DNA from: Echeneis naucrates
Lineage: Eukaryota > Chordata > Actinopteri > Carangiformes > Echeneidae
Length of the DNA: 64,000 nt
Assembly (NCBI RefSeq): GCF_900963305.1
Contig: NC_042518.1
Span: forward strand, 5,993,548-6,057,547
Direction of reading: 5' to 3'
Under the pieces are notes generated by a model that saw nothing but the letters and a program-made list of their open reading frames with translations, had not been told where the DNA came from and did no database searches. Positions within the stretch are counted from its first letter, which is position 1, and the number at the start of each line of letters is the position of its first letter. The translations under genes and the position numbers were made by a program. Shown piece by piece: positions 24,472 through 35,989 of the stretch.

Positions 24472-27416
24472 ATGTCCGATCAAGATGGATACGACGAAGG
24501 TCAGAAGCCAAAGAGCACCTTCTCCACTTTAATGGCCGACGGGGACTGGCTGTACCTGAAAGGGGAGTATAAAAAGGCCATAGACAGCTTCACAAAGGTG
24601 AGTACAAACTAGCTAGCTACCAAGCTAACGTCAGTTAACGGCAGTACGCCTTTCTTCAACTATCTGAAGGTGTTAATGCAACATGAATAAATGTAGAAAA
24701 TGCCTTGTTCTTTTGTCTTTGTTAAGGCACTGACTTTAAAGCCTGGTGATAAGTACGGCTTTGTTGGCCGAGCCAAATGTTTTCTAAAGATGGGGCAATC
24801 TGTAAATGCTTTGAAAGATGCAGAAGCTTCACTCAGAGAAGACAACACATTTTTCGAGGTAAAGGGAAATACATGAACGATTATTGGGAAGAAATAAATA
24901 AATGGCTTAATTGATTGTAGAAAATCACAGCCCTCAAAACTAACCCAGCCAATTATGCATGGAGAGGTCAAGTGTAGTGTAACTGCATTGAGCATGTATG
25001 CATTTATTTTATCCTGTTTTTCAGGGATTATACCAGAAGGCAGAGGCTTTGTACTACATGGGAGAATTTGAGTTTGCATTGGTCTTTTACCACAGAGCAC
25101 AAAAGTTACGTCCACAAATACAGGAGTTCAGACTGGGTATCCAAAAAGCACAGGAGGCAATAGAAAACGCAATTGGTAGTGAGTAATTTGACACAATTTT
25201 GCGACCTTAATTGCAATCGTTTTATATGAATATCCTCCTCACAACCCACACTTGAAATCAAAATTACAGGCCCTTCCTCGGTAAAACTAGAGATTAAGGG
25301 AGACCTGTCATTTCTCCAGAAGGATGAGGAGGTGAGTCCTTGACTTTTCCCTCCCCATACGGGATTTTTATTGGATGCTTGGAAGCAGAGCTATTATAAG
25401 GATAACTCCATGACGAACAGTCACCAAGTAATTCTACTGCAGCAGGAAAGGGGAAAGAAATGCTTGGATAACCAAGTGCTTATCCAGCACCATTTCCCTA
25501 ACCAAGTTATGATAGACCTCACATTTATCTATATGTCTGTTCACCCTGGTCTTTTCTTTGGAGAACATATTGTGTTTCTGAATGTTATATGACATGATAA
25601 TAAAGATGGTACAGGCAATTACTTCAATTCAGCATCTGACGATGGAAGACAGAGGTCGGACTAAGAAGATCCCCAAGAGTGAAACAACAACCAAACAACT
25701 TCTTGGAGAGTTTTACAATGACAAGAAATATCTAGAAAACCTGTTAAAAGATGAAGGTACTATGTTATTCATATAACCCTTTTTGAATACTTACATTTTT
25801 TTTTTTCGACTTCGATAGAGATGAAATAATTTTTGGCTTCACTGTGGACTTAAATCTATTATTTTCTCCACCTTTCTTAACTGATCAGTTTTTTTCATTT
25901 AAACCAACTTTTATGTTTAATATTCTGATATTTAAAAGTGTTATGCACTGATATGCAGATTTGGTAAAAGGCATGACAAAGAGTGGGGAACGGCTGCAGG
26001 ATGTCATTCAGAGTTGTCTCACAGACCTTGACAACTGCACTGAGTTCTGGAACCAGGAGAAACCTATCTGTTCACATGAGAGGCGCCATAAGCTCACGCA
26101 ACAAAAACGTAGCAAGCTCTGTCCTAAAGCACCGTCTGAACTGGCTCAGTTTCTGCTGAAGAGTCTGGATGACATTGATGCGGGTATGTTTTGTTTCTGG
26201 TTGAAATTAAACCCTGGTGCTTTTCTGTTTTGCCAAAAAATAAAAATAAATAAATATATATATATCCTTCCTATGTTTGTTGTTTTAGAGCTGACGTCTG
26301 GAAATGCAGAGGGTAGTCTCATGAAGGCAAAAGAAGTCATGAAGATTGTGCAGGGATGGTCTGAGAAAGATGTGCCGAATAAGAAAGCAGTTTTGGGCAA
26401 CTTGCACAGTTGCATTGGGAATGCTTTAATCGACTTGGGAGATATGGAGAAAGCCATAGACCATCATCAGAAAGATTTGGAGTTGGCTAAACAGTGGTGA
26501 GATCCCAAAGAAATTACACAAGATAAGTGAAAGATACAACAACAGACCAAATTTTTCAATAAACGTTCTTCAATCAATAGCAAACTCCCAGAAGCAATGT
26601 CCAGGGCACTGGACAATATTGGCAGAGTTTATGCTCGACTTGGACAGTTCACACAGGCCATTGAATTGTAAGTAAAAGATGAAATATGTCCTCACTTGGG
26701 AAACGTGGAAAACATACACATTTTATTGCAACCTTTTCTAGTCACACATTTCTCAACTAAAACAATTTCACATTGGGAATTGAGTGTGACATTTGTTTGC
26801 TGGTGACATGATAGTTCTTTGATCCTCTTCTCTCTGTAATGACCATTCAGCTGGGAGAAGAAGATTCCTCTGGTCCGTGGAAGTTTGGAGAAGACTTGGT
26901 TGTTCCATGAGATTGGTCGGTGTTACCTGGAGCTTGATCGCCACAAAGAAGCCAGAGACTATGGTGTCCGTTCTGTTGCTGCAGCTGATGAAATTGCGGA
27001 TGAGAAATGGCAGATAAATGCAAACGTTTTGGTTGCACAATCAGAAAGTAAATCTTTGTTTGCTTTAATCACTTCATTCTAGATATTTCAGTTCTTTCCT
27101 GATATTGAACTATCTAATACTGTATGGGTGTTTGTACTTTATAAAGTGTTGGCTTGATCTTTAATAACAATTTCATTTGTTTAATATCAGTGAAACTTGG
27201 AAACTTTGAATCCAGTGTTGCCAGTTTTGAAAGAGCATTGGCACATGCCAGACGGCAGGAAGATGATTCTGCTATGAATGCTATTCAGAAGGTTGTCTAT
27301 TGCGATATGTTTCCAATTTCTATCTTCTCACTTTGGTTTAAAGACATTTTTAAAGATTGACATACTCTTTCTCTTTTCAGGCTCTTGATGAAGCAAAGCA
27401 GCATTTGCCACAATGA
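24472..27416 (+). CDS. odad4: Outer dynein arm docking complex subunit 4 (TTC25)
   Basis: Eleven exons: 24472-24597, 24727-24858, 25025-25178, 25270-25331, 25633-25756, 25959-26183, 26289-26496, 26581-26667, 26851-27047, 27191-27291, 27381-27416. Total 1452 nt, 483 residues. This axonemal TPR protein is part of the complex that anchors outer dynein arms to doublet microtubules in motile cilia; human loss causes primary ciliary dyskinesia. Seen: three N-terminal TPRs (residues about 20-125, e.g. DWLYLKGEYKKAIDSF), a charged linker with KTKKIPKSETTT-like basic sequence, then a C-terminal TPR array (GNALIDLGDMEKAIDHHQKD, GRVYARLGQFTQAIEFW, IGRCYLELDRHKEARDYG). The protein ends soon after the last TPR (KQHLPQ) and lacks the long charged tail of the 672-residue human protein. 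The donor after 27291 (AAG then GTTGTC) is weak. It starts about 290 bp after the dnajc7 poly(A) signal. Confidence 0.94.
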
Positions 27417-28310
27417 GGACATATCCAGTCAAGACTAAGTGCAGTCGAAAAAAAGAGTGCAGAACAAACAACGTCTATGTTGGGATATTTATGGTGTTCT
27501 TAACAAAATGCTGTATCTGCTGTCAGGTCTTGATGCACACAGTAATTTTTTGAGTTGTGCTTCAGTGCGAAACACAAATAAACAGCAGACATGATTGTAG
27601 TGTTGGTTCATATGTGATAAAACTGTGAGGGTCATATAAAGACCAATGGTGTTTTGTTGCAGACAGTGGTGAGTTGTTGAATGCACACTGCTTTCTGATA
27701 AAAAATATTTCTCTGGGGAAGTACTTTAAAGCTCCAGAAATGAACTTCCTGCTTTATAATTTACTGAGGAAACTGCCCCTATTAAGAGTATTGCTCTGTA
27801 AACAGTGATCAGAATGAATCACTGTTCCAATACTGTAAAAAAATTGATTTGTGAGGCTGTGCTTTTTCAAAGTTTGAAGAAAAACCGAAATAGCTCGACA
27901 GGTAGAACATATGAGAGTTTTTTCATATCACTTCTTTGACCTTGGAGACATGGAGGTTCCCTGCACTGAGATCTACCTGTTGCAAGCTGCTTCCCTTTGC
28001 CTTAACTCTACTTGTCCAACCCTAAAGCATAACTGCTTCTGCAAGCTTTACACAAACACTGAGTGCATTGTTTGTGTGCAGGTCAGATACAGAGTAGCAT
28101 CTGCTTTTTGATGGCACCAAATGTGATCATTTGGTTGTTTCTTCCCCGTGGCTCTCTGAGAAGAGTAGAGAATATGTTTCTTTTACAAATTTTCCTTGTG
28201 TGTAGCAGTCTCTGCTGTTTGTAATATATTTTTATAGACACCGGATACTTCTCTGATTTATCTCATGCAAAAGCAAATGAAAAAGAATATATGAAATATG
28301 AAATAAATTG
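27417..28310 (+). other. odad4 3' UTR
   Basis: AATAAA motifs lie at 27577-27582 (160 nt after the stop) and 28302-28307; either could end the transcript. Another AATAAA is at 28447-28452, close to the cnp promoter. No other gene is seen. Confidence 0.6.
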
Positions 28311-28499
28311 TATGAGACATACACACTGTAGGTGTATTATTTTGATTTTGTAGCTAATAATTTTAATGCTCTATTCATGTTTCATCTACTGCTGACGTTT
28401 CTTAAAATGTATGAAACATTGTGAAGCATAGTGAAATGAAAATAAGAATAAAAAAAAACACGGGGCTTTCTTGCCATTTACTTTGTTAAAAAAAAAAAT

Positions 28500-28695
28500 C
28501 CCTCCAGTCTCGTCCTTCCGGTTTCAGGGGCGTGACCGTGGCCCCGCCCAGTTGCGCGTTCCCGGGAGTTTCCGGTAGTTTTTTTTTTTTTTCCCTCTGC
28601 CTCTCCTTGAAGAGCGGAGCGGCGCCGCGCGGAGCCGAGGACTGCCTGGTCATTGTATCCGGAGAGAAACGCGTGGTCAGCGGCGGCACCCGCAG
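28500..28695 (+). promoter_or_regulatory. cnp promoter and non-coding exon 1
   Basis: A GC-rich, CpG-rich patch stands out in AT-rich surroundings (GGAGCGGCGCCGCGCGGAGCC near 28614). It ends in CCCGCAG followed by GTAAGC, a strong donor after 28695. It is read as the 5' UTR exon of cnp, spliced to the coding exon near 30156. A long T run lies just upstream. The start site is not defined. Confidence 0.65.
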
Positions 28696-30155
28696 GTAAG
28701 CCGGCACCTCAGGAACACAAAAAGCCCTCCGCCTTTCCTTTGTTTGGTTGTTTGTTTGTTTTACGGATTGTGTTCAGATAAGTTGCTGGCGCAGACTTGT
28801 TTGCGCTTCTTTATCCCGCAGCCTGATGAGACGTGGCGGCGGAGCTGCCGCTGTTTTATCCCGTTTAACGGGCTGCAGGGCCAAATTGTTTTTGTCTGCT
28901 GCTGGCCGTCGGTGCACGCCACTCCCCACACGGCCACATTATGCATTTAGTCAAACATAACCACCGACCTCTGTCGATTTTTCTCTGTCTGAACAACCTT
29001 ACAGCTCTCCTGTCAGTTTTTCACACATATAAAAAAAAAAAAAAAAAGAAATCTTTTTTTTTTCTTGGATAAGTTCATGTCTGATGTGAAGCGTTAAACT
29101 GGCACTAAACCAAGCCCAAAAATAATAATCCTGCCAATCAGTGCGCATTTACTGCTTTGTCAATAAGACTGAGTAAATTAATGCGAAAGTGTTTACTTCC
29201 TAATATAACATTTGGTTTCGTAAGTGGGGGTGGGGGGGTGCTGAGTTGTGTCCTTGTCCTTCCCCTTCTGTCTCATGACACGATGAGCTTTCACACATCT
29301 GCTAAATCAACATTTAGAGACAAATCTCGCACGCTGTCATGAGATAAAATCTTCCTGCCACACGGTGGAGGTCGCTGTATTAATGATGCGCCCATTTCCT
29401 TAACTACCCTTTGTCTGTTTGCTGGCGAGGTTGAGTCCAATTACTTATTTATTTATTTATTTTTTTAATATTTGTTTGGTTTTTGTTCGTTCGTTTGTTT
29501 GTTTTTTTTAAATGCCAGGTTTGCAGCCATGACTTTGCGTCTCCATATTTGGGGTGCTCTGCTTAGTTTCTTAACACAGAAATGGAAATGACAATTTGAT
29601 TTAAGTTGTAGCAGTATATCATTGTCCCCCATCTGGCATACACAAGGACGCCCCCACTGAATGAAAATTAACATTAAAGCTGAACGTTGTTTCGGGGCTA
29701 TTGGCTTGACTTGTATGCGCAGTGTGTCCACCTACTGCACCAAAAAAAAAAAAATAAATAAAAAAGCCTCCCTACATGGTTAAATTATGAAGTAACTTCC
29801 CATACAGGTATTGTGATACTACATTGTACTATCATTACTGTTTAGTAGTACATATAAAATAGTGCCAGTTAAAAAAATTTGCTTTAATATTATTTAGTTG
29901 GACTATTTATCTAATCCCAATTCAATGTAATTTATTTTTGAGGGAGATGATCATATGAGCTGCAAATGGAAATAACAGATGACATGTTCCAGCCTCAGCT
30001 GAAGGAACTTTTAATGTCTAATTTCATGGGTGTTGGTGTGATTAAGTAGTAAAAAATAAATTGCTATTCGAGGTGTAACATTTTTATGTTGATGACTTTG
30101 ATTTCTGCCATCTTTGAGCTGATGGTCTCTCTTTTCTTTTAATCTTGTATTCAAA
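28696..30155 (+). other. cnp intron 1
   Basis: Inferred intron between the non-coding exon and the coding exon (acceptor TTGTATTCAAAG ending near 30156). Holds A and T runs and a TTTA repeat near 29446-29465. No gene or clear element is recognised. Confidence 0.5.
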
Positions 30156-30159
30156 GTAC

Positions 30160-30186
30160 ATGGTGGTGTATAAAGGCGTACTCTAA
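30160..30186 (+). promoter_or_regulatory. Upstream ORF ahead of cnp
   Basis: ATG at 30160 opens an eight-codon frame (MVVYKGVL) that ends with TAA at 30184-30186, seven bases before the cnp ATG at 30194. It lies on the same exon as the main start if the acceptor is near 30156. Its context, with T at -3 and G at +4, is moderate to weak, so leaky scanning or reinitiation could serve the main start. The effect is inference. Confidence 0.45.
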
Positions 30187-30193
30187 GCCAGAC

Positions 30194-32511
30194 ATGGATA
30201 CTGAAAAGAGTGGCGAGGTTTTAGATGCGTCAGAGACTCCACAGCAAGAGGAGAGTGTAATGGAAAAAGAGGTTGTGTCAAAATCGGAGGCACCAGTGGA
30301 ATCCACCGAGTCTGAGAAGCCACCAGCTGCTGGTGAAGAGTCGGAGGGGCTGGCAGTAAATGGTCATGATCCTGAAGTCATAGAAGTGCATGAAACGGAA
30401 GAGTTGATTGTGGCAGTGGCTGAAGAGAAAAAAGAAACAGAGATTGATGCAAAATCGGAGACAGAGGCAGTTCCCAGTGCGGTGGCACCAGAACCAGATG
30501 AGTCATCTGAAAAGATCCCTGACCCGGTCGCAGCTTTAGACACAGAACCAGAAAACGGTCAGCCTGAACAACAGGCTGAGCCAGAGAAGGCCCCAGAACC
30601 TTTGCCCATGCAAACACCTCTGGCAGAGAGTGCCCCTGTATCAGAGCCAGAGAAATTGGCAGAATCGCTTCCTGAAGCTGAACGACCACAGCAAACATTA
30701 CCTGAACCAGTCACACTGCAGAAACCAGTAGAAACACAACCACTCAGCCAAGAGGACAAAGTGTCAGAACAACTGGAGACTGCGGCCAAAGTACAGGCAA
30801 CCATGGATACTGGGGCAGAAGTAGTCAAAAAGGAGGCGGAAAATGACGTCGCGGCTGAGCCTGCAAAGGAGGAGAGAGGGGAAAAACCAGTAGAGACGGT
30901 TTTGGAGGCAGGAGCTTCTTCTGAGAATCCAACCGAAGCTGCTTCAGCTGAAGGTGTGAAAAAGGAAGCTGAGCAAGAAAAACCAGTGGAGTCTGATTCT
31001 CAGAAGGGAGCTCAGGCAGCAGCAGAAGGTGAAGCTGTGAAGTCTGAGCAGAACGAGGCTGAGCCCGAAAAGGCAGAAGATGTAGTTCCTGCATCTGGCT
31101 CGCTGTCCTTTGCCCTGCTGGAACAAGAGCAGACCAAAGACGCCCTCCGCACCTCTCGCACCCTCATTGTCCTCAGAGGCCTTCCAGGAAGCGGTAAGAG
31201 TTTCTTGGCATGTGCCATCGCTGATGCCTACAAAGACCACTGCTCTGTGATCTCTGCTGATGACCATGGTGTAAAGCCAGAGAATCCAGAATCATCTGCA
31301 GATGGATACAAGGCTCTGGATGAGGCTGTGGTGAGTCACTGCAGTGGAGGAACAGCTTCCCCTGTGCTTGTAGTGGTGGATGACACCAACCACACCCAGG
31401 ATCGGCTGGCCCGCCTTGGGGAGATTGCTGAGGCGCATCATTTTGTTGCCATCTTTCTGGAACCACATACAGAATGGAGCAGAGATCCAGCGCAGCTGTC
31501 CAAGAAGACCAAGCGAGGGCTGGAGGTGGCCCAGTTAGAGGCCATGAGAGTTCCACTGGAGGAGGTGTCCATTCCTCTTTTCTTTGGCTGGTTTCTGCTC
31601 TCCACTGTCCAGGAAAAGGTTAGGTGCACTTCAATGGACTTCCTTAAAACGCTGGACACCTTGGAGGCCTTCAAGAAACACATGATAGACTGTGAGTGAT
31701 TTTTACAAGTTGTTTTTCTTCATTACACACGTAAGAAATATCACATGAATCTCAGCTTTGGTATGACTAAGATGCAACTGACCTTGCATTGTATTCACAG
31801 TCACTGGTAAAACAGAGAAAGAGGTGGATCTGGAGCAGTACTTCGAAGCCAAAGGATCCCTCCATTGCACTACAAAATTCTGTAACTATGGGAAAGCAGA
31901 GGGTGCTAAAGAGTATGCAATGAAGCCAGTAAGAAAATCTGTCATTTCATTGTTTCTTGCATTGTTCAGTAAGCATTCCTGAGTCACAACCAAATAGTTG
32001 TATTAAACTTAATCCTGTGTTTTCTTTTTATTTTCCTTCTCTGTAGGCTGTCAGAGATTTCTATGGCTCTACATCTGAGCTGTCACTGACTGCTCTCTTT
32101 GTCACTCCTCGCACTGTTGGTGCTCAAGTGTCCCTCACTGAGGAGCAGCTTCTGCTGTGGCCAGGCGATGCTGAAAAGGAGGCAGCGTCCATTGTCCCTG
32201 CAGCTGCCTCCCTGCCCGTGGGAAGCCGCGCCCATGTTACTCTCGGGTGCGCACAGGGTGTCGAACCAATGCAAACAGGCCTGGATCTGCTGGAAATCCT
32301 GGCCCTGAAGCAGGAAGGCCAGCAGGGGGAGACAGTTGAGGAGATGGAGCTCGGCCCGCTGACCTATTTCGGTGAAGGAAGGTGGCTGCTCTGCCTCAGA
32401 GAGCCCATCTGTGCTCCAGCCTGCTTCTCCAGCCGCTATAAACGCAAGGAGCTGGAGCCAACCAAAAAAGAACCGGAGAAGAAAAAGAAGCCAAAGTGCA
32501 CCATACTGTAA
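30194..32511 (+). CDS. cnp: 2',3'-cyclic-nucleotide 3'-phosphodiesterase (CNPase/RICH)
   Basis: Exons 30194-31691, 31801-31928 and 32047-32511 give 2091 nt, 696 residues; human CNP has 421. CNPase hydrolyses 2',3'-cyclic nucleotides to 2'-nucleotides and is a membrane-linked myelin protein. Fish orthologues named RICH are induced during optic nerve regeneration and have an acidic N-terminal extension, as here. Residues 1 to about 310 are Glu/Pro/Ala/Val-rich and of low complexity. Then comes a polynucleotide-kinase-like P-loop, GLPGSGKS at 329-336, with a Walker-B-like VLVVVDDTNH. The C-terminal 2H phosphodiesterase domain has both HxT motifs: H521-C-T523 (LHCTTKFC) and H605-V-T607 (RAHVTLGC). 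The protein ends KKKKPKCTIL, a polybasic stretch plus a CaaX box (CTIL, geranylgeranyl or farnesyl type), so membrane anchoring is expected. The start was chosen because the frame opens just after the acceptor. Confidence 0.95.
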
Positions 32512-33430
32512 ATGGCAAACAAGAGGATGTGTGACCGGGATGACTGGTGAATTAAAACTTAGGCTTACTCTGTGTAAGGTTTGTGTGTTTGTGCAGTGTT
32601 TAGGGATTCAATAATAGCCGCCCTAAATCCACAAGCTGTGTGCCTTTACTGTTGATTTGCACCACAACCCAAGATGCCTTCAATCCAGTTAGGCTTGTTG
32701 TTGTCAACGTTCAGTATCTTGTTTCACATATCAATGCCAGAGTTGCAGTGCCTGGCTATTCGCTGAGGTGTTGCTAGCTGCAGTTTTAGATAGAATAGTG
32801 TCCTCCTACAGTTCCACAGCTACCTTTAAAATTAGATGTTCTGTACATGTCCGTGTTTCTCAATATTCAGATGTGAATGATAAACTAGGTACTCTCATTG
32901 CATGCATCCCAGGTTAACAGTAGCAAAATATTAACACATTTCTGACCTAACAGTAGCTCTGCCTCTTCAACATACTTGTCCGGTCGATCAGCTTCGTTTG
33001 AGTTCAAAAGATAAGCTGCCATTTCTGTCTGTGTGTGCAGTTTAGGAATGAATTCCTCCAAAAACATACGGGCCAAAGTTATCTCTTTGATTAAGTGTAT
33101 TAGGGTGATGTCATTCATAGAGGTTCTTCCTTGTAAAATCTTTTGCACTGTGCATAATTTCAAAGGGGGGGAATTCTGATGAATTTGGCATTTGTTTCAG
33201 CAGCTTGCACTTAGTACTTATTATGCTGTGAAACTTAGTCCATGTTTTCAATCTTTTCTACTGCGCAAGACTGCAACATTGATCCCTTTTATCCTCTTTG
33301 AAGAGCACTTCATATATTGCATTTTGACTTGTATCCTCTGTGACTGTAATTTTTGAAGGTCAACTTCTACTTTGTGTAGCTCCTTTGAATCACTATTTTT
33401 GCACTTGTTTTGTACACTTAATAAAAAAGA
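32512..33430 (+). other. cnp 3' UTR
   Basis: Follows the cnp stop, with AATAAA at 33420-33425, giving a 3' UTR near 0.9 kb. No other gene is seen. Confidence 0.65.
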
Positions 33431-34900
33431 ACATGCTTTGCTCCTGGACTGCTGTTTGCTGTGTATTCAGTACTGTCAATTTGCTTTGGCAAACGATCTG
33501 TCTTTTATCAGGCAACAGTATATCTACACATGCTTATTTTCTCACAGTATTATCTTGTAGTTGACTACATTAACCGGCAGAGGGCTGTAATTGCCCACTG
33601 TGGTATTCTATTTTAAAGCTGATAGTCATGTTGCAGGGTACTTGCAGCTTTGTGATGTGTTTCTGATATCACTGACAGTTTTACACAGACTGTATAGTTC
33701 TCCTTGTCAGATGTCCCATCAGCTTGTCTGTGTGTAAAAATCTGGCACTGTACAAAGCCTGAAAGATTAAATCATGAAAGCTGACATTAAAACTTCCCCA
33801 GTCTGTTGGCTTTAATGGGGTAAGTGCTCGACTGTCTTCCCACCACAGTTCATCCAATCGTTGCCTCATGTGCCCCCCCCCCCCCCCTTTTTTTTTTTCT
33901 TTTTTTTTCTTTTTTTGCATTAACAAATCCTTCAAACATTGCATTTGCAACCTCATTTGCCTCATTCCACAACACATTTTGTTCCAAAGGGCTTTTCTCT
34001 AAAATGGGTTTCTGTGTTGCAAATTTTGAGAGGCAGTGAGACCATTGACCCTCCACCATCACCTCTCACTGTGTTTGTGTTGGCTATGCAGGATCCAGTG
34101 ATTTCTTCATTGGCCCATCAACATCAGCAGCCGATAACTGCCCCGTTTCGTGGTTTGTGAGGGAGCAGAAGAAACAAATGAGGCATTCGTGTAACCCCTG
34201 GAATAATTTGTTTTAATTTGGTCCAATAATTTCGCACTCACTTAGTTGGAAACTCAAATTTATTAGATGGAAAATACTTGGGGAAGTTCTGTATGAGTGT
34301 AAGTGGTCACACCCGGTCATTAAGTCAAATTAACCATAATGCACTTGAAGAATCAGGTAAATCCTGCATTTAAAATATGATTGACATTTACAAAATCAAG
34401 TAACACTGCTCAACGCCATGGTGAATTTTATTTAGGTTTATATTATTATTATTATTATAGGTAATGAAATCATTTTGAAACTGAAATTTCCATTAAATGT
34501 TTACAATTGTATTAAAGCTGTCAAATACATTCAGCGGAGGAAAAAGCACCATATATGCCCCTGAACTGAAGTCACTGAAATGGAGTTGCATGAAAAGGAA
34601 AAACGTCTTTGCCACATTTCATTACATTTTGTTTGGAGAAATAAAGCAACGCAGAGTTGTTGCATGTTTGGGTGCTTGAATAAAGTAACGAAAACGTACA
34701 TGAATTTGCGTTTTCATTTGTAGTTGTAAAAGCAAAAATAAGAATGCATTTACATATTTACCGATAATGTGAATAAATAATGAACTCCCTCACAGAATTA
34801 TATTTCTAATATAAAAACCTTCAGCTACTCCTATTGTGTAATTTGTTTTATTTGCTCCTTTTTTTAAAAATTTTTATTATTATTTTTTTAACCAACACTC
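33431..34900. other. Intergenic stretch between cnp and acly
   Basis: Contains a C run directly followed by T-rich sequence (about 33873-33916) and a short (TTA)n near 34441-34458. No coding exon, RNA gene or intact mobile element is recognised. Confidence 0.6.
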
Positions 34901-35190
34901 CCTGAACGCAGCAATAGAGCATGATGTGGATGTTAGCCAATCAGAGGACAGAAAGCTCGAGCCAAGCCTATCGGCAGATGATCGGTGGAGACAAAACTGC
35001 CAGGAAGCGTCTTTGACCGGCAGCAGCGTCTCCACAGGCGGCTTGAGTGGAGCTGCACAGCCGAGGAAGACACCCACGTCCAGCCCCGACACACTTCCAC
35101 GACTGGCCGGGGTGAAAGAAAAGAAACTAAAAAAAAACTAAACTAAACTAAACTAAACTAACTAACTAAAACAAGCGCTGCAGCAAGAGA
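34901..35190 (+). promoter_or_regulatory. acly promoter and non-coding exon 1
   Basis: A CCAAT box in AGCCAATCAGAGG (about 34933-34945) precedes a region ending GCAAGAGA then GTAAGT, a strong donor after 35190. It is read as the acly 5' UTR exon, spliced to 37753. The exon carries an (ACTAA)n repeat at about 35137-35165 just before the donor. The 71-codon open frame here has no recognisable product and is not annotated. The start site is inferred. Confidence 0.6.
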
Positions 35191-35390
35191 GTAAGTTGAT
35201 GACCAGCTTTTAAAATCCGTGTTGTACTTTTGTCTGCTTCCTCTAACTCTGTTTTTGTTGAAGGATCAGAAGATAAAAACAAGTTGAACAGTCCCGTGTT
35301 AAACCTGTGTTACTGCCACATCAGAGACTGGACAACAGCTCAAATATTCATTGGAAATGTGAATAGGTGCATTGTTGTCTGATCGGTTTG

Positions 35391-35446
35391 TGAATGAATG
35401 AATGAATGAATGAATGAATGAATGAATGAACGAATGAACGAATGAA
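35391..35446. repeat. (GAAT)n microsatellite
   Basis: About fourteen tandem GAAT units, with A-to-C changes in the last few, in acly intron 1. Confidence 0.97.
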
Positions 35447-35539
35447 CCAGTTGGTAAAATCTTTCCTCAGGGATGTGACTCAATGCTCCTGCAAAGCGAA
35501 GCATGTTTGTATCTGGTGAAAATCCAAGAAGTGAAAAGA

Positions 35540-35875
35540 ACGGAGCCCCTAAAGTCCCAAAAGATGTTTTGTTTTGTTTTGTTTTGTTTTTTTTTTTATC
35601 TTGTGCACAGAAAGTTAATATTTTGTGGGAACAGGTTAACAATGATTTGAAGACCAGTTTATAGATTATCAGGTATGTTTGAAACATGGTGGCGTTCATT
35701 GCTTTACTTGAATAGTCTGTTTGTTTTTTTTTTTTTGGTGGGTGAGATGGTTGAAGATTACGGAGCCCCTAAAGTCCCAAAATATTTTTTTTCTCGTGCG
35801 CACAAATTATTATCTTGAAATATCAAAATATTAATAGATAGGGAAAAAAACACCTTTTGGGAATTTAGGGGCTCC
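35540..35875. repeat. Repeated 23-bp module with one inverted copy (MITE-like)
   Basis: The module starting ACGGAGCCCCTAAAGTCC occurs identically at 35540-35562 and 35760-35782, exactly 220 bp apart. An inverted copy with one change lies at 35855-35875. Copies two and three bound a 114-bp unit (35762-35875) with 21-bp inverted ends, and TTA stands on both sides (35758-35760 with one extra C, and 35876-35878). This suggests a very small non-autonomous DNA transposon plus a partial second copy. The two direct copies also share T-rich and TTGTGCACA/TCGTGCGCAC-type sequence downstream. The family is not recognised. Confidence 0.6.
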
Positions 35876-35989
35876 TTAGAAAAGTGAACTTGCTTCTTTT
35901 TTGTTTGTTTTTTTTTTTTTTTTTTTTTGGCATTTTCTCTTACCTTGGTTTGGTGTACAGTCGATACTGCCTACTCTCTGGTCATCAAT

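Noticed and set aside
34926-35141. A 71-codon open frame upstream of acly
   Set aside because: It lies in the probable 5' UTR exon, ends in the ACTAA/A-rich repeat and resembles nothing known. It might act as an uORF, but that cannot be supported.
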